Origin: Microvirga lupini
Lineage (GTDB): Bacteria; Pseudomonadota; Alphaproteobacteria; Rhizobiales; Beijerinckiaceae
Reading direction: 5' to 3'
Assembly (NCBI GenBank): GCA_000517005.1
Contig: AZYE01000987.1
Coordinates: 1-40,583 of the forward strand
DNA length: 40,583 nt
Positions 25,098 through 31,860 of the stretch are shown here, in pieces. The position numbers and the translations under genes are program-made. The notes beneath the pieces were generated by a model. That model was not told the origin of the DNA, made no database searches, and was given only the letters and a program-made list of their open reading frames with translations. How positions within the stretch are numbered: the stretch's first letter is position 1; every line of letters begins with the position of its first letter.

Positions 25098-25394
25098 AAA
25101 CCGCCGACATTATCCGGATGGCGGCTATGGCCCGACTGAGTTCATGGCCTTCGATCCCGAGGTGCGCGTTCCTCGCTTCCCCATGGTCGATGGGGACGAG
25201 ACCATAGGAAACGTGCATCTGATCAAGGGCGGCCTTCAGTCCGGACTATGGCAATGGTCTATGACCGTTTCTCTGCCTGGCCCTCGCTACGGCAGCCCCA
25301 CCAGCGGAGTAGAAGACAGCAGGGGCGCGGCCGGCGCGTCATTGAGGTGTACCGGCACTATCTCTCGACACGGCCGGAGCAGTACCCGCGATGA
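25079..25394 (+). pseudogene. frameshifted gene of the MSIYWMKTAD family, partner of the WGR gene
   Basis: ATG 25079 reads MSIYWMKTADI, then the frame breaks near 25110: comparison with the copy at 17891 (GACGTGCATTCGGATGG against GACATTATCCGGATGG) shows one missing base. In the next frame the protein continues PDGGYGPTEFMAFDPEV, then VHLIKGGLQSGLWQWSM. A second shift near 25310-25340 is needed to reach RRVIEVYRHYLSTRPEQYPR and TGA at 25392-25394. That stop overlaps the WGR start as ATGA, so the ancestral gene was coupled to it. The intact product would be about 105 residues; function unknown. Confidence 0.6.
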
Positions 25395-25651
25395 TGCGTG
25401 ATGAGCTCCGGTCTCCGATTAAGCACCATCTCGTGCTGCACCGGATCGACCCGGAGCAGAGGATTCGGCGCTTCTACAGCCTCATGATCGAGCGGGATCT
25501 GTTCGGGACCGTGCGCCTGGTGCGCCATTGGGGCCGGATCGGAACGAACGGGCAGGAGCTCGTTGAGGTGTGCGCCAGCGAGATTGAGGCTGGCGAGGCG
25601 CTGGAGGCGTTCGCCGCAGCCAAGCGCCGGCGAGGGTATCGGGATCTATGA
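25391..25651 (+). CDS. WGR domain protein
   Basis: 86 residues consisting almost entirely of one WGR domain: HRIDPEQRIRRFYSLMIE, then LVRHWGRIGTNGQELVEV (WGR at about residues 47-49) and a helical end EAFAAAKRRRGYRDL. WGR domains bind nucleic acid and occur in PARPs and in many small bacterial proteins. ATG 25391 overlaps the stop of the broken upstream gene, so this gene may now be poorly translated. Its stop overlaps the 3' end of the convergent gene by 6 bp. Confidence 0.8.
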   Translation: MMRDELRSPIKHHLVLHRIDPEQRIRRFYSLMIERDLFGTVRLVRHWGRIGTNGQELVEVCASEIEAGEALEAFAAAKRRRGYRDL

Positions 25652-26446
25652 AGGGTTGTCACATTGCTCCCGGGAGGCTGCACGGGCTTCGACAATGCGG
25701 AGCAGGTGACTCGCAATGATCAGCATTTCCGCCGTCTCTTGAGGGTCGGCTAGATCTGTTTGGCGATGGCTGCGAGGATTTTTAAAATACCCCACGGCCC
25801 CAGCCATCAGCATCTGCAATGCTTCCTGCTCCTGCCCTGAGGCAGTGGGATCCCTCAATGGCCCGCCAGGATCCTTCGCGTTGAAGGCAGCCACAACCAT
25901 AGGGCGCCCGTGCTCGTGAGGGCTTAGCCCGGCAGCATCCCTGATAGCTATCTCAAGCTGCTTGAAGGCCTCAAACACTGCGGCCTCGTAGTGCCCGGCT
26001 GTGAAGATGCCCAAGCACTGCTGGCGAACGGTTGGGTGCAGCAGGAAGTCAGGTAGGAGCTCCCGAAGGCGCATAACGTTAAGGGTTTCGCGACTGAATG
26101 CGCGCCCTGCTCGCGAAAGCATGAAGAATTCGGGTGAGGACTGATCCATATCCCGGACAATGAGCAGCATTCGTCTCGCCCATGCCAGGGCTTCAGAGAC
26201 TACGAGGCGCAATTGACTACGTTCAGGCCGTTGGATTGGCTGCTGCATGCCGTACATATGCAAGAGTGCACCCGGCAGCGATCCCTCTTGGAGGTAAGGC
26301 TCTTGGACTGTTTGGAAATACAAAACAATCTCGGCGCCAAGATCCTCAGGCCTTGCCTGCAATAGGTCATCGAAAGTGGGGAAGCGGTCGCGAATAGCCA
26401 TAAGGCTGTCTAGCAGGCCTCGCGCGCGTGGAAAACCTTGACGCAA
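25646..26446 (-). CDS. TIGR02391 (Ymh) family protein
   Basis: 266 residues from TTG 26446; ATG 26401 is an alternative start, and neither has a strong ribosome-binding site. The C-terminal 120 residues carry the TIGR02391 pattern: GHYEAAVFEAFKQLEIAIRD, PMVVAAFNAKDPGGPL, MLMAGAVGYFKNPRSHR and ASHLLRIVEA. The GYFKNPRSH segment and all-helical character resemble HEPN-type domains found in abortive-infection and phage-exclusion proteins. The N-terminal half is unrecognised. A defence role is possible but not demonstrated by sequence. Confidence 0.7.
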   Translation of the reverse strand: MRQGFPRARGLLDSLMAIRDRFPTFDDLLQARPEDLGAEIVLYFQTVQEPYLQEGSLPGALLHMYGMQQPIQRPERSQLRLVVSEALAWARRMLLIVRDMDQSSPEFFMLSRAGRAFSRETLNVMRLRELLPDFLLHPTVRQQCLGIFTAGHYEAAVFEAFKQLEIAIRDAAGLSPHEHGRPMVVAAFNAKDPGGPLRDPTASGQEQEALQMLMAGAVGYFKNPRSHRQTDLADPQETAEMLIIASHLLRIVEARAASREQCDNPS

Positions 26447-26555
26447 TTTCGCATAAGGTCCGCTCAGCTCTGGACGTGAGCCGATACAGACCGAGCGGTG
26501 GGGACGGAGCGTAAATTGACCCGTTTCCGGTCGAGAGTATGGGGGGAAGAGCTGT

Positions 26556-26590
26556 CCGCCATACCAGCGCGAGCCGCGCCGGTATGGCGG
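26556..26590. repeat. long near-perfect hairpin
   Basis: CCGCCATACC (26556-26565) pairs with GGTATGGCGG (26581-26590), and inside it GCGCG (26567-26571) pairs with CGCGC (26575-26579) around a 3-nt loop, leaving only one A/C mismatch. It lies 10 bp beyond the stop of the lipoprotein gene. The position suggests a terminator for that gene, but there is no U-run. An extragenic palindromic element is the alternative. Confidence 0.55.
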
Positions 26591-26600
26591 TATGGCCTGC

Positions 26601-27074
26601 TCAGTAGCAGTTCGTCATGTTCCCGAAACGGTAGCAAGTCACGGGTCTTGATGCAGCAAGGTTTGCGTTCATGGCAGCCATTGCCGCCTCTTGTTGTGCT
26701 GCCACGGCAAGGCTCGCATTGTTCCGCCTCTGGGCTTCGCTGTTGATATTTGCCAAGAGCTGGTGGATCTCGGCAATCCCTTGGGCTTCGGTCAGTTGTT
26801 TCCTGTCGATACGCTCCATGATTGCGATGCGTTGCGCATGAAACAGCGAAACCAGATCTGCATTGGTTCCCCAAGTCGAGGCAAGAGGAGCCTCGGCATT
26901 GGCAAGACACCTTCCCAGGGCAGCGTATGAGGTAATCTTCTTGGCCTTAGCAGCAGCATCGCATGCCGTCTTAGCTTCTTGGACCGCGGCTTGAAGCTGG
27001 ATGTTTTGTTCATTGCCAGCCGAGACGCATCCTGCAAGCATCAGCCCCAACGCAACAGTAATAACGAGTTTCAT
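26601..27074 (-). CDS. small lipoprotein
   Basis: 157 residues. The N-terminus MKLVITVALGLMLAGC is a lipoprotein signal peptide with lipobox LAGC (Cys16), so the protein should be anchored in the outer or inner membrane. The mature part is Ala/Gln-rich and helical with coiled-coil character (about residues 25-135) and ends with a short Cys-containing tail TCYRFGNMTNCY that could form a disulfide. Such tails are seen in small alphaproteobacterial lipoproteins of unknown function. AGGGGG-like purines lie just upstream of the ATG. Confidence 0.7.
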   Translation of the reverse strand: MKLVITVALGLMLAGCVSAGNEQNIQLQAAVQEAKTACDAAAKAKKITSYAALGRCLANAEAPLASTWGTNADLVSLFHAQRIAIMERIDRKQLTEAQGIAEIHQLLANINSEAQRRNNASLAVAAQQEAAMAAMNANLAASRPVTCYRFGNMTNCY

Positions 27075-27309
27075 TATAGCCCCCTTTTAGCAGGGGGGGA
27101 GCATACAGCCTTGCACGTGTGTGGGAAGATGGTCCGCGACTTTCCGAGAAGGCCTTATATGGAAATCGGTCACGAGTGACAAAGATGTTTCAGGGAACTG
27201 CTCTGAGCCTCTAGGAGCGCGGCGGCTGTCATTAATGCGCCCATCCGACCTTCAATCTAATACCCGTTATTGCTTATAAAGTGCATCTGGCACGGGGCCG
27301 AGATAGAGC

Positions 27310-27783
27310 ATGTTGAAACGGGTAGGGTTGGTCGTGATCCTCGCATTTGGGGGATATGTTGCGTATGACTCCTACATGGCGGGCTATCATACTCGGCCGG
27401 AAATGCCAGAAGGTGCCTTTTCTCTTTCTTACAAAAACGGGCTTCGCGGCATCCTAGTTGATGTGCCCGACGAGAGACAGACACGCCGCTATCTAGCGGT
27501 GCCGATGAAAGTCGCTTTTTATCTCGAAGATGCATGGTCATGATGCTCCCCGCCTACGAAGGAAGAAAGCGCCCGAGCCGCCCAAGTCATGGCAGAATGA
27601 GACTTGCCCGGCCAGAGGCTTGATGCGGTCTGCAAGATCGCAGTTGAAGGTCGCAGCGACCATGCTTTAGCTGATCCGATGGAGCGGATCGGATCAGCTT
27701 CTTCCACGGAGCAGGCGAGGCGATCCATCCATGCCTCGTCTACTTTGGGGATGTACGCCTCTAGTGCAGTGACTGTCTCGTGA
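27310..27783 (+). pseudogene. small exported protein gene interrupted by two in-frame TGA codons
   Basis: ATG 27310 opens a frame of 77 residues with an N-terminal hydrophobic segment (VGLVVILAFGGYVAY) and a conserved-looking body (GAFSLSYKNGLRGILVDVPDE, residues about 36-56). It ends AWS at TGA 27541-27543, but the same frame goes on as CSPPTKEESARAAQVMAE, a second TGA at 27598-27600, then DLPGQRLDAVCKIAVEGRSD and further protein-like sequence to TGA 27781-27783. I read this as one gene of about 157 codons with two nonsense mutations. The first 77 residues might still be made as a short protein. Confidence 0.5.
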
Positions 27784-27796
27784 CCACAATCTGGAA

Positions 27797-28147
27797 TTAG
27801 CGGCGGCACCCAACACGGCAGCGAACGCGCTCTACCATAGGGGGATCTTCTTCTCCGAAGGTTCCCACCTCAATCAGTGTCTCCCCGCTCTTTGAGCGCC
27901 ATAAGAAGGTGCAGCGGGCAAGTCCGGTGCCGGAGCATGCGGTAGCCTCTGGATAGCTTTTACAGCGCTCTTCAAAGCCTGGAGAGCAACGATTTGGGTT
28001 AGCTGATGTCGGGGCTGGTTGCCATCCAAGTGCAATGAGGCTCTCTCTGGCTTCTTCGTAGGACGTCCGTTTTGGGAACGTTGGAACCCGCTCGGCAGAC
28101 AACGCCGACGATGTCATAGCCAGCAACACCATAAGCACGAGCCGCAT
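27797..28147 (-). CDS. small periplasmic protein of unknown function
   Basis: 116 residues from ATG 28147, preceded by GAGGAGGG. The upstream part of the longer open frame is not protein-like. A signal peptide covers residues 1-18 (MRLVLMVLLAMTSSALSA, cleavage before ERV). The mature protein has six Cys (CSPGFEERC, ATACSGTGLARC, then VRCRVGC), consistent with three disulfides, plus a segment SYEEARESLIALGWQP like that of small exported proteins in rhizobia. No catalytic motif is seen. It is convergent with the broken gene at 27310. Confidence 0.65.
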   Translation of the reverse strand: MRLVLMVLLAMTSSALSAERVPTFPKRTSYEEARESLIALGWQPAPTSANPNRCSPGFEERCKSYPEATACSGTGLARCTFLWRSKSGETLIEVGTFGEEDPPMVERVRCRVGCRR

Positions 28148-28323
28148 AGTCAAAACCCTCCTCTGATTTCGTATCGTCCCGAAGTTATCCGACGTGCGTG
28201 AGGCCTCCGGCCCAATAACATCCATACTGCGCGGGAGGCAGTAGTTGAGGGGCTGAGCAGTTACATTGCTGCCAAGAAGGCTCAGAGGCAGTCCTTTAGG
28301 GCACTGTCCCGCCAATAGACTTC

Positions 28324-29469
28324 CTAGACATAGGCAGCTTGACCGTCCGATTGTTCTGCCTTTGCGGCTTGCTCGGGATCCGATGTCCATTCGTACCGCG
28401 CCTTGAGCTTGTTGAGATAGCTCCAGGGCAGTACGCCACGGTGCTGGAGCATCCCGACGACAATGCCAGGATGTATCCGGCACTCAGATGCAAAAGTCCG
28501 GACGTCGAGTTCTGATCGGGGAGCCCTCCTTACAAACCCGTCGAACCGTTCGCGTCCGACTAATGTCTCTTCGGCCCACTGATCTGCTTGAATCTCAACC
28601 CCGTCACCTTCCCCGTTCTGGTCATCCGCGAAGTTTTGCCCACGATGCAGCACCAGGTGCGCGGCCTCGTGGAAGAACGTCCACCAGAAATGGTCGTTGG
28701 TTTTCATCCGCAGGGACATCTGGATAATGGCGCGTTCCGGATCGAGCCAACGGGCCGAGCCGAAAAGACAGGTCTTGCTAATGGGCTTTTCGAACACGAG
28801 AGCAACCCCCGCCTGCTGGCAGAGATCCACCATTCTTGGCGCAAAGACCTGGGGATCGTCCTCAACTGTCAGGCCTCTGATTTCCTGAACCGCCTGGAGA
28901 AACATCTCTTCGTCGAAGGGCGGCAGGCTCATAGAGCTCGCCTGATGCTCTCCGAGCAGGAGCCATGCAAAGACGTGCTCAGGCAGGCTCCCCGAGCGAT
29001 TGGACTGCCGATGATGGACCGCAAGGCTTGAAACCTTCGCCGGATAGGCTGACGGCGAACCAATGCGCAGGAAATGCAGGAGAGCGTCTGCCAAAACACC
29101 CTCATCCTTGACGTTTGGGAGCACACCCCGGGTCTTGAGTTCCTTGATTGGAAACCGCCTGAGCCATCCGGCTGTTTCAGGCGCGGTCACCTGTGCCTTT
29201 TGCCGCGCCTGAAATAAATCCCAGTTGTTTTGAAGATTGGTCCATACCTGCGCCTTGAGGCCCAGTACCCGCTCGAGCTTGATGGCCGTGTCATGCGTGA
29301 CGGGATTGGTTCCCTTGATAATCGTGCTCACGAGTTTTGGCGTGAGATCCGCTAAACGCGCGAAGTCGGCCTGGCTCCAGCCATGCATCTCGATGTATTC
29401 GGCTAGGTGCTCGCCAGGATGGGTTGCCCAGTTCGGCAACCACTCATTCGTCTGTGCTAGAGTCGCCAT
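28324..29469 (-). CDS. HigA-type antitoxin with XRE HTH and ImmA/IrrE metallopeptidase domain
   Basis: 381 residues. The N-terminal XRE/HigA helix-turn-helix (about residues 15-75) includes HPGEHLAEYIEMHGWSQADFARL and LTPKLVSTIIKGTNPVT. The C-terminal part carries an ImmA/IrrE (DUF955) zinc protease domain with FFHEAAHLVLH (about residues 265-275). It lies 12 bp after the HigB-type toxin gene. As usual for higBA pairs the toxin gene comes first, and the antitoxin should neutralise it and repress the operon. The protease domain could link the pair to stress sensing (inference). Confidence 0.85.
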   Translation of the reverse strand: MATLAQTNEWLPNWATHPGEHLAEYIEMHGWSQADFARLADLTPKLVSTIIKGTNPVTHDTAIKLERVLGLKAQVWTNLQNNWDLFQARQKAQVTAPETAGWLRRFPIKELKTRGVLPNVKDEGVLADALLHFLRIGSPSAYPAKVSSLAVHHRQSNRSGSLPEHVFAWLLLGEHQASSMSLPPFDEEMFLQAVQEIRGLTVEDDPQVFAPRMVDLCQQAGVALVFEKPISKTCLFGSARWLDPERAIIQMSLRMKTNDHFWWTFFHEAAHLVLHRGQNFADDQNGEGDGVEIQADQWAEETLVGRERFDGFVRRAPRSELDVRTFASECRIHPGIVVGMLQHRGVLPWSYLNKLKARYEWTSDPEQAAKAEQSDGQAAYV

Positions 29470-29481
29470 GGTACCCTCCGT

Positions 29482-29817
29482 TCAATGGTAGTCTTTGACC
29501 AGTACGATCTCGACGGCCGTAATCGCCTTTAGATCGACGCCCCCGCTCGCCAGGGTGGGAACAGGATCGTGGTCCGGTTTGAAAATCAGCCGCCAGTTCT
29601 TGCCGGTGATGTCGACGGCATAGTGCCCCGCCCACTCAGCCCCCAATTGATGCCGCCTCGGCGGCGGCTCAATGGGAACGTCGGCCAGAGTCGGTGCGGC
29701 CCGCAGCAGGTCGAGCCGCATCTTCAGCCGACTCGCCCGGTTCCCGTAGGCGCGCTTCATGGCCGCCTCGTTGGTCAGCTCCTTTTCCAGCTTCTTCGAG
29801 GAAAAGGATAGCTTCAT
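29482..29817 (-). CDS. HigB/RelE-family toxin
   Basis: 111 residues. LSFSSKKLEKELTNEAAMKRAYGNRASRLKMRL at the N-terminus, HQLGAEWAGHYAVDI and NWRLIFKP in the middle, and ITAVEIVLVKDYH at the end follow the RelE/HigB fold: two helices, then beta strands with basic residues (R, K and H at the usual positions). The predicted activity is ribosome-dependent mRNA cleavage. It is the first gene of the pair, and its ATG 29817 lies just downstream of two direct operator-like repeats. Confidence 0.85.
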   Translation of the reverse strand: MKLSFSSKKLEKELTNEAAMKRAYGNRASRLKMRLDLLRAAPTLADVPIEPPPRRHQLGAEWAGHYAVDITGKNWRLIFKPDHDPVPTLASGGVDLKAITAVEIVLVKDYH

Positions 29818-29835
29818 GGTTTGTTCTGGTCGCCG

Positions 29836-29879
29836 TTACGCATTAGGTAATTCCCCCTGCCTTATTACGCAATAGGTAA
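29836..29879 (-). promoter_or_regulatory. paired operator repeats upstream of the toxin-antitoxin operon
   Basis: TTACGCATTAGGTAA (29836-29850) and TTACGCAATAGGTAA (29865-29879) differ at one base and each has palindromic ends (TTAC-N7-GTAA). Starts are 29 bp apart, close to three helical turns, so two HigA dimers could bind the same face. The remaining bases from 29880 to 30211 contain no supportable gene. Confidence 0.6.
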
Positions 29880-30153
29880 CGAAAAGATCCCTAGTGCGGC
29901 AAAAAGCACACCTTCAACCCGGGCGCAAGCCTTGAGCGGGAGTTCATTAGAGGGGGAGTGCCCGGGCCGCAGCCGAGCCGCCTCCCGCGCACACGATCTC
30001 AGGCAAGCGTGGCCGCTTTCCAACGCCGATGAACATTATTCAGTCTCCACGGATTATCTACCTTGGCCGTTGCAGGGTGCGTGCATTCGGGTGCGTTGCG
30101 TATCAGCCCGATCCGATGCGGGGTTGCTCCTCCGCTGACTCCTTGGCTGGGAC

Positions 30154-30183
30154 TGCCCTTACCTCCCCGGCTAGGGCATTTTT
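30154..30183 (+). terminator. weak terminator-like stem-loop
   Basis: TGCCCT (30154-30159) and AGGGCA (30173-30178) form a 6-bp stem followed by TTTTT on the plus strand. No plus-strand gene with support lies upstream, so it may be a remnant or chance. Confidence 0.25.
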
Positions 30184-30211
30184 GCGTTCGTTGTCCTAAA
30201 ACTCCATAGCG

Positions 30212-30664
30212 TCATTTCGGGGAATTGTAGCTATAGGCGTTGTGCGGGTCGCATGCTGGCTGCACACTCTCGCGGATGACGGCGGTCAGGCGGGCCAGGC
30301 TCTCCGGTGAAATTTCCGATTTTCGGTCCTCAGTCACGATGTATCGCGCCCGCACGTAATCGTTCTTCGCAGCCACCTTGCGGATCTGATCCACGGTTTG
30401 GGGGGCAACCTTCAGGCCGGCTGAGATCGACTCATCGAGCATGCGAGACAGGTCGTGGTTCAGACCCCGTAGCTGGTCGACGTCCCAACCATGGAGGCGG
30501 AGATAGGCTTTTAGGTACAGCTCGCAGGCGTGGTAGTAGAGCAGCCTTACGGGCCCCCAGGTGAGCGGCCGCGCCGACCTCATCACAAGGGCGGCCGCCT
30601 CGTCGAAGCTCTGGGCAAGGGCATATATTCCGAACGGCGTTGCGCCGGCACTTTCCGGGATCAT
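30212..30664 (-). CDS. HEPN-like domain protein
   Basis: 150 residues, all-helical. The block LLYYHACELYLKAYLRLHGWD (about residues 42-62, here 21 positions of which the key residues are H45, E48, K52) followed by LNHDLSRMLDES (about 68-79) is the arrangement found in HEPN-type proteins, many of which are RNases or partners of nucleotidyltransferases. No nucleotidyltransferase gene is adjacent. It is followed upstream on the same strand, 28 bp away, by the thermonuclease-like gene. Confidence 0.55.
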   Translation of the reverse strand: MIPESAGATPFGIYALAQSFDEAAALVMRSARPLTWGPVRLLYYHACELYLKAYLRLHGWDVDQLRGLNHDLSRMLDESISAGLKVAPQTVDQIRKVAAKNDYVRARYIVTEDRKSEISPESLARLTAVIRESVQPACDPHNAYSYNSPK

Positions 30665-30691
30665 GCGCAGGACAGTAAGCCAAGGAGAGTT

Positions 30692-31582
30692 CTAGCACCA
30701 ACTCCGCCGCGCACCGTCCCAGCGCCGTGCCAAGCCCTCAACAATCAGCGTATCACCTAATGATTGTCCGTTGCGAGTGATGAGGCGGAGTTTCCGCCCG
30801 TAAACGTCCTCATCTCGTCCGCCGGCATGGACCACCTCAAGCGGGCCGGAGTTCATTAGGTCTAGCAGCCGATTCTTCGCCCTCTGACCAAGCGCCAATT
30901 CGGAGGAGCACTTGGGGCTGAAGATCTCTGGGGTATCGATGTCGGCCAGCCTGATCTTCACCCCACCCCAATGAATGGTATCGCCATCGACCACGCAGTT
31001 CTCCGCAGCCGACGAGCCGCACAGACGAAAGGTGACGGCAGAGGCAACGCTGCTTGGACGGACCTCGAAGGTGGGGAGAAACTTGAACACCACGCCCCCG
31101 GCGATTGCACCGCCCGCCAACCCGATCACGATCAGCCAGGCAAGTGGCATTCGCCCTTGTTGAGGCTGCGGCTTGATCCAATGGCTCAGACGGCGGAAGC
31201 CGGTCATGCTGCCCGATGCCGGACCTTGCTGCGACCCCCACGGCCCAGCGACAATCTTGAATGAAGCTTGATCCCGGCGTCTGAAGGCATAGCGCCAAAC
31301 GCGTTTGCCGATGACGTACATTCCCCAGACCAGCGCCAGCACGATGGCCCCAAGCCCCACAAACTCCAGAGGTTCGTCCAATGTGAGCGAAACGCTGGGC
31401 CTGAACTTTGCCACCGCGGCGACGAGGACGAGCATAAGCACGATCACCAGTTCGAACTGGTTTGGAGTCAGACCAAATGGTCGCCACCAGCGGCGTCTGC
31501 GGTAGCCGGAGTACGATCGGCGAGGGGGGAACCCCTTGGGCTTGTAGGTGCCACGCGGGCGCGGTCTTCGATGTTCGTCCAT
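30692..31582 (-). CDS. membrane-anchored thermonuclease-like (SNase) protein
   Basis: 296 residues from ATG 31582; ATG 31615 is an alternative adding eleven residues. A basic Arg-rich N-terminus (about 40 residues) precedes three hydrophobic segments: LVIVLMLVLVAAVA, LGAIVLALVWGMYVIG and LAWLIVIGLAGGAIAGGVVF. The C-terminal 110 residues are a staphylococcal-nuclease-like domain: CVVDGDTIHWGGVKIRLADID with TPEI, then the Arg of GQRAKNRLL and DVYGRKLRLI. Catalytic Arg and Asp positions look intact. The nuclease domain probably faces the periplasm. It is upstream of the HEPN-like gene on the same strand. Confidence 0.75.
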   Translation of the reverse strand: MDEHRRPRPRGTYKPKGFPPRRSYSGYRRRRWWRPFGLTPNQFELVIVLMLVLVAAVAKFRPSVSLTLDEPLEFVGLGAIVLALVWGMYVIGKRVWRYAFRRRDQASFKIVAGPWGSQQGPASGSMTGFRRLSHWIKPQPQQGRMPLAWLIVIGLAGGAIAGGVVFKFLPTFEVRPSSVASAVTFRLCGSSAAENCVVDGDTIHWGGVKIRLADIDTPEIFSPKCSSELALGQRAKNRLLDLMNSGPLEVVHAGGRDEDVYGRKLRLITRNGQSLGDTLIVEGLARRWDGARRSWC

Positions 31583-31740
31583 ATGCCATCGGCTCTTCAA
31601 TTTGAGCCTGAGCATATCGACCCATGCGCGTGTGGGAAGATCATCCGCGCGCCATCCCCATCGATCAGCAGAGGTCTGATCCTAGCGGCACATCAGAGGC
31701 GGACAACGGAATAATCATAACGATCGACAAACGCCGGCGT

Positions 31741-31853
31741 TATGCAAAATAAAGATCCTTTTTTATGCAAAAACTTCAAAAATGGCTCATTGCATAAAAT
31801 AAGGTATGATGATCTAAACAAAGCTAGCCTCCTGGGCGCATCAACTCAGGAGG
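31741..31853 (+). promoter_or_regulatory. TATGCAAA repeats and ribosome-binding-site hairpin before the 31861 gene
   Basis: TATGCAAA occurs at 31741-31748 and 31764-31771, and TTGCATA in inverse orientation at 31790-31796. TATGAT (31805-31810) may be the -10 box. Downstream, CCTCCTG (31828-31834) is fully complementary to CAGGAGG (31847-31853), which contains the Shine-Dalgarno seven bases before ATG 31861. The ribosome-binding site is therefore inside a hairpin with a 12-nt loop. Confidence 0.55.
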
Positions 31854-31860
31854 TTTTCAG

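Noticed and set aside
25144..25401. 85-codon plus-strand ORF as a gene in its own right
   Set aside because: It is the middle segment of the frameshifted MSIYWMKTAD-family gene; its last part is out of frame relative to the natural end, which overlaps the WGR start.
27519..27809. Minus-strand frame of 96 codons
   Set aside because: It is antisense to the interrupted gene at 27310-27783, whose plus-strand reading is more protein-like.
29932..30138. 68-codon plus-strand ORF in the gap upstream of the toxin gene
   Set aside because: No ribosome-binding site, no recognisable composition, and it is isolated.
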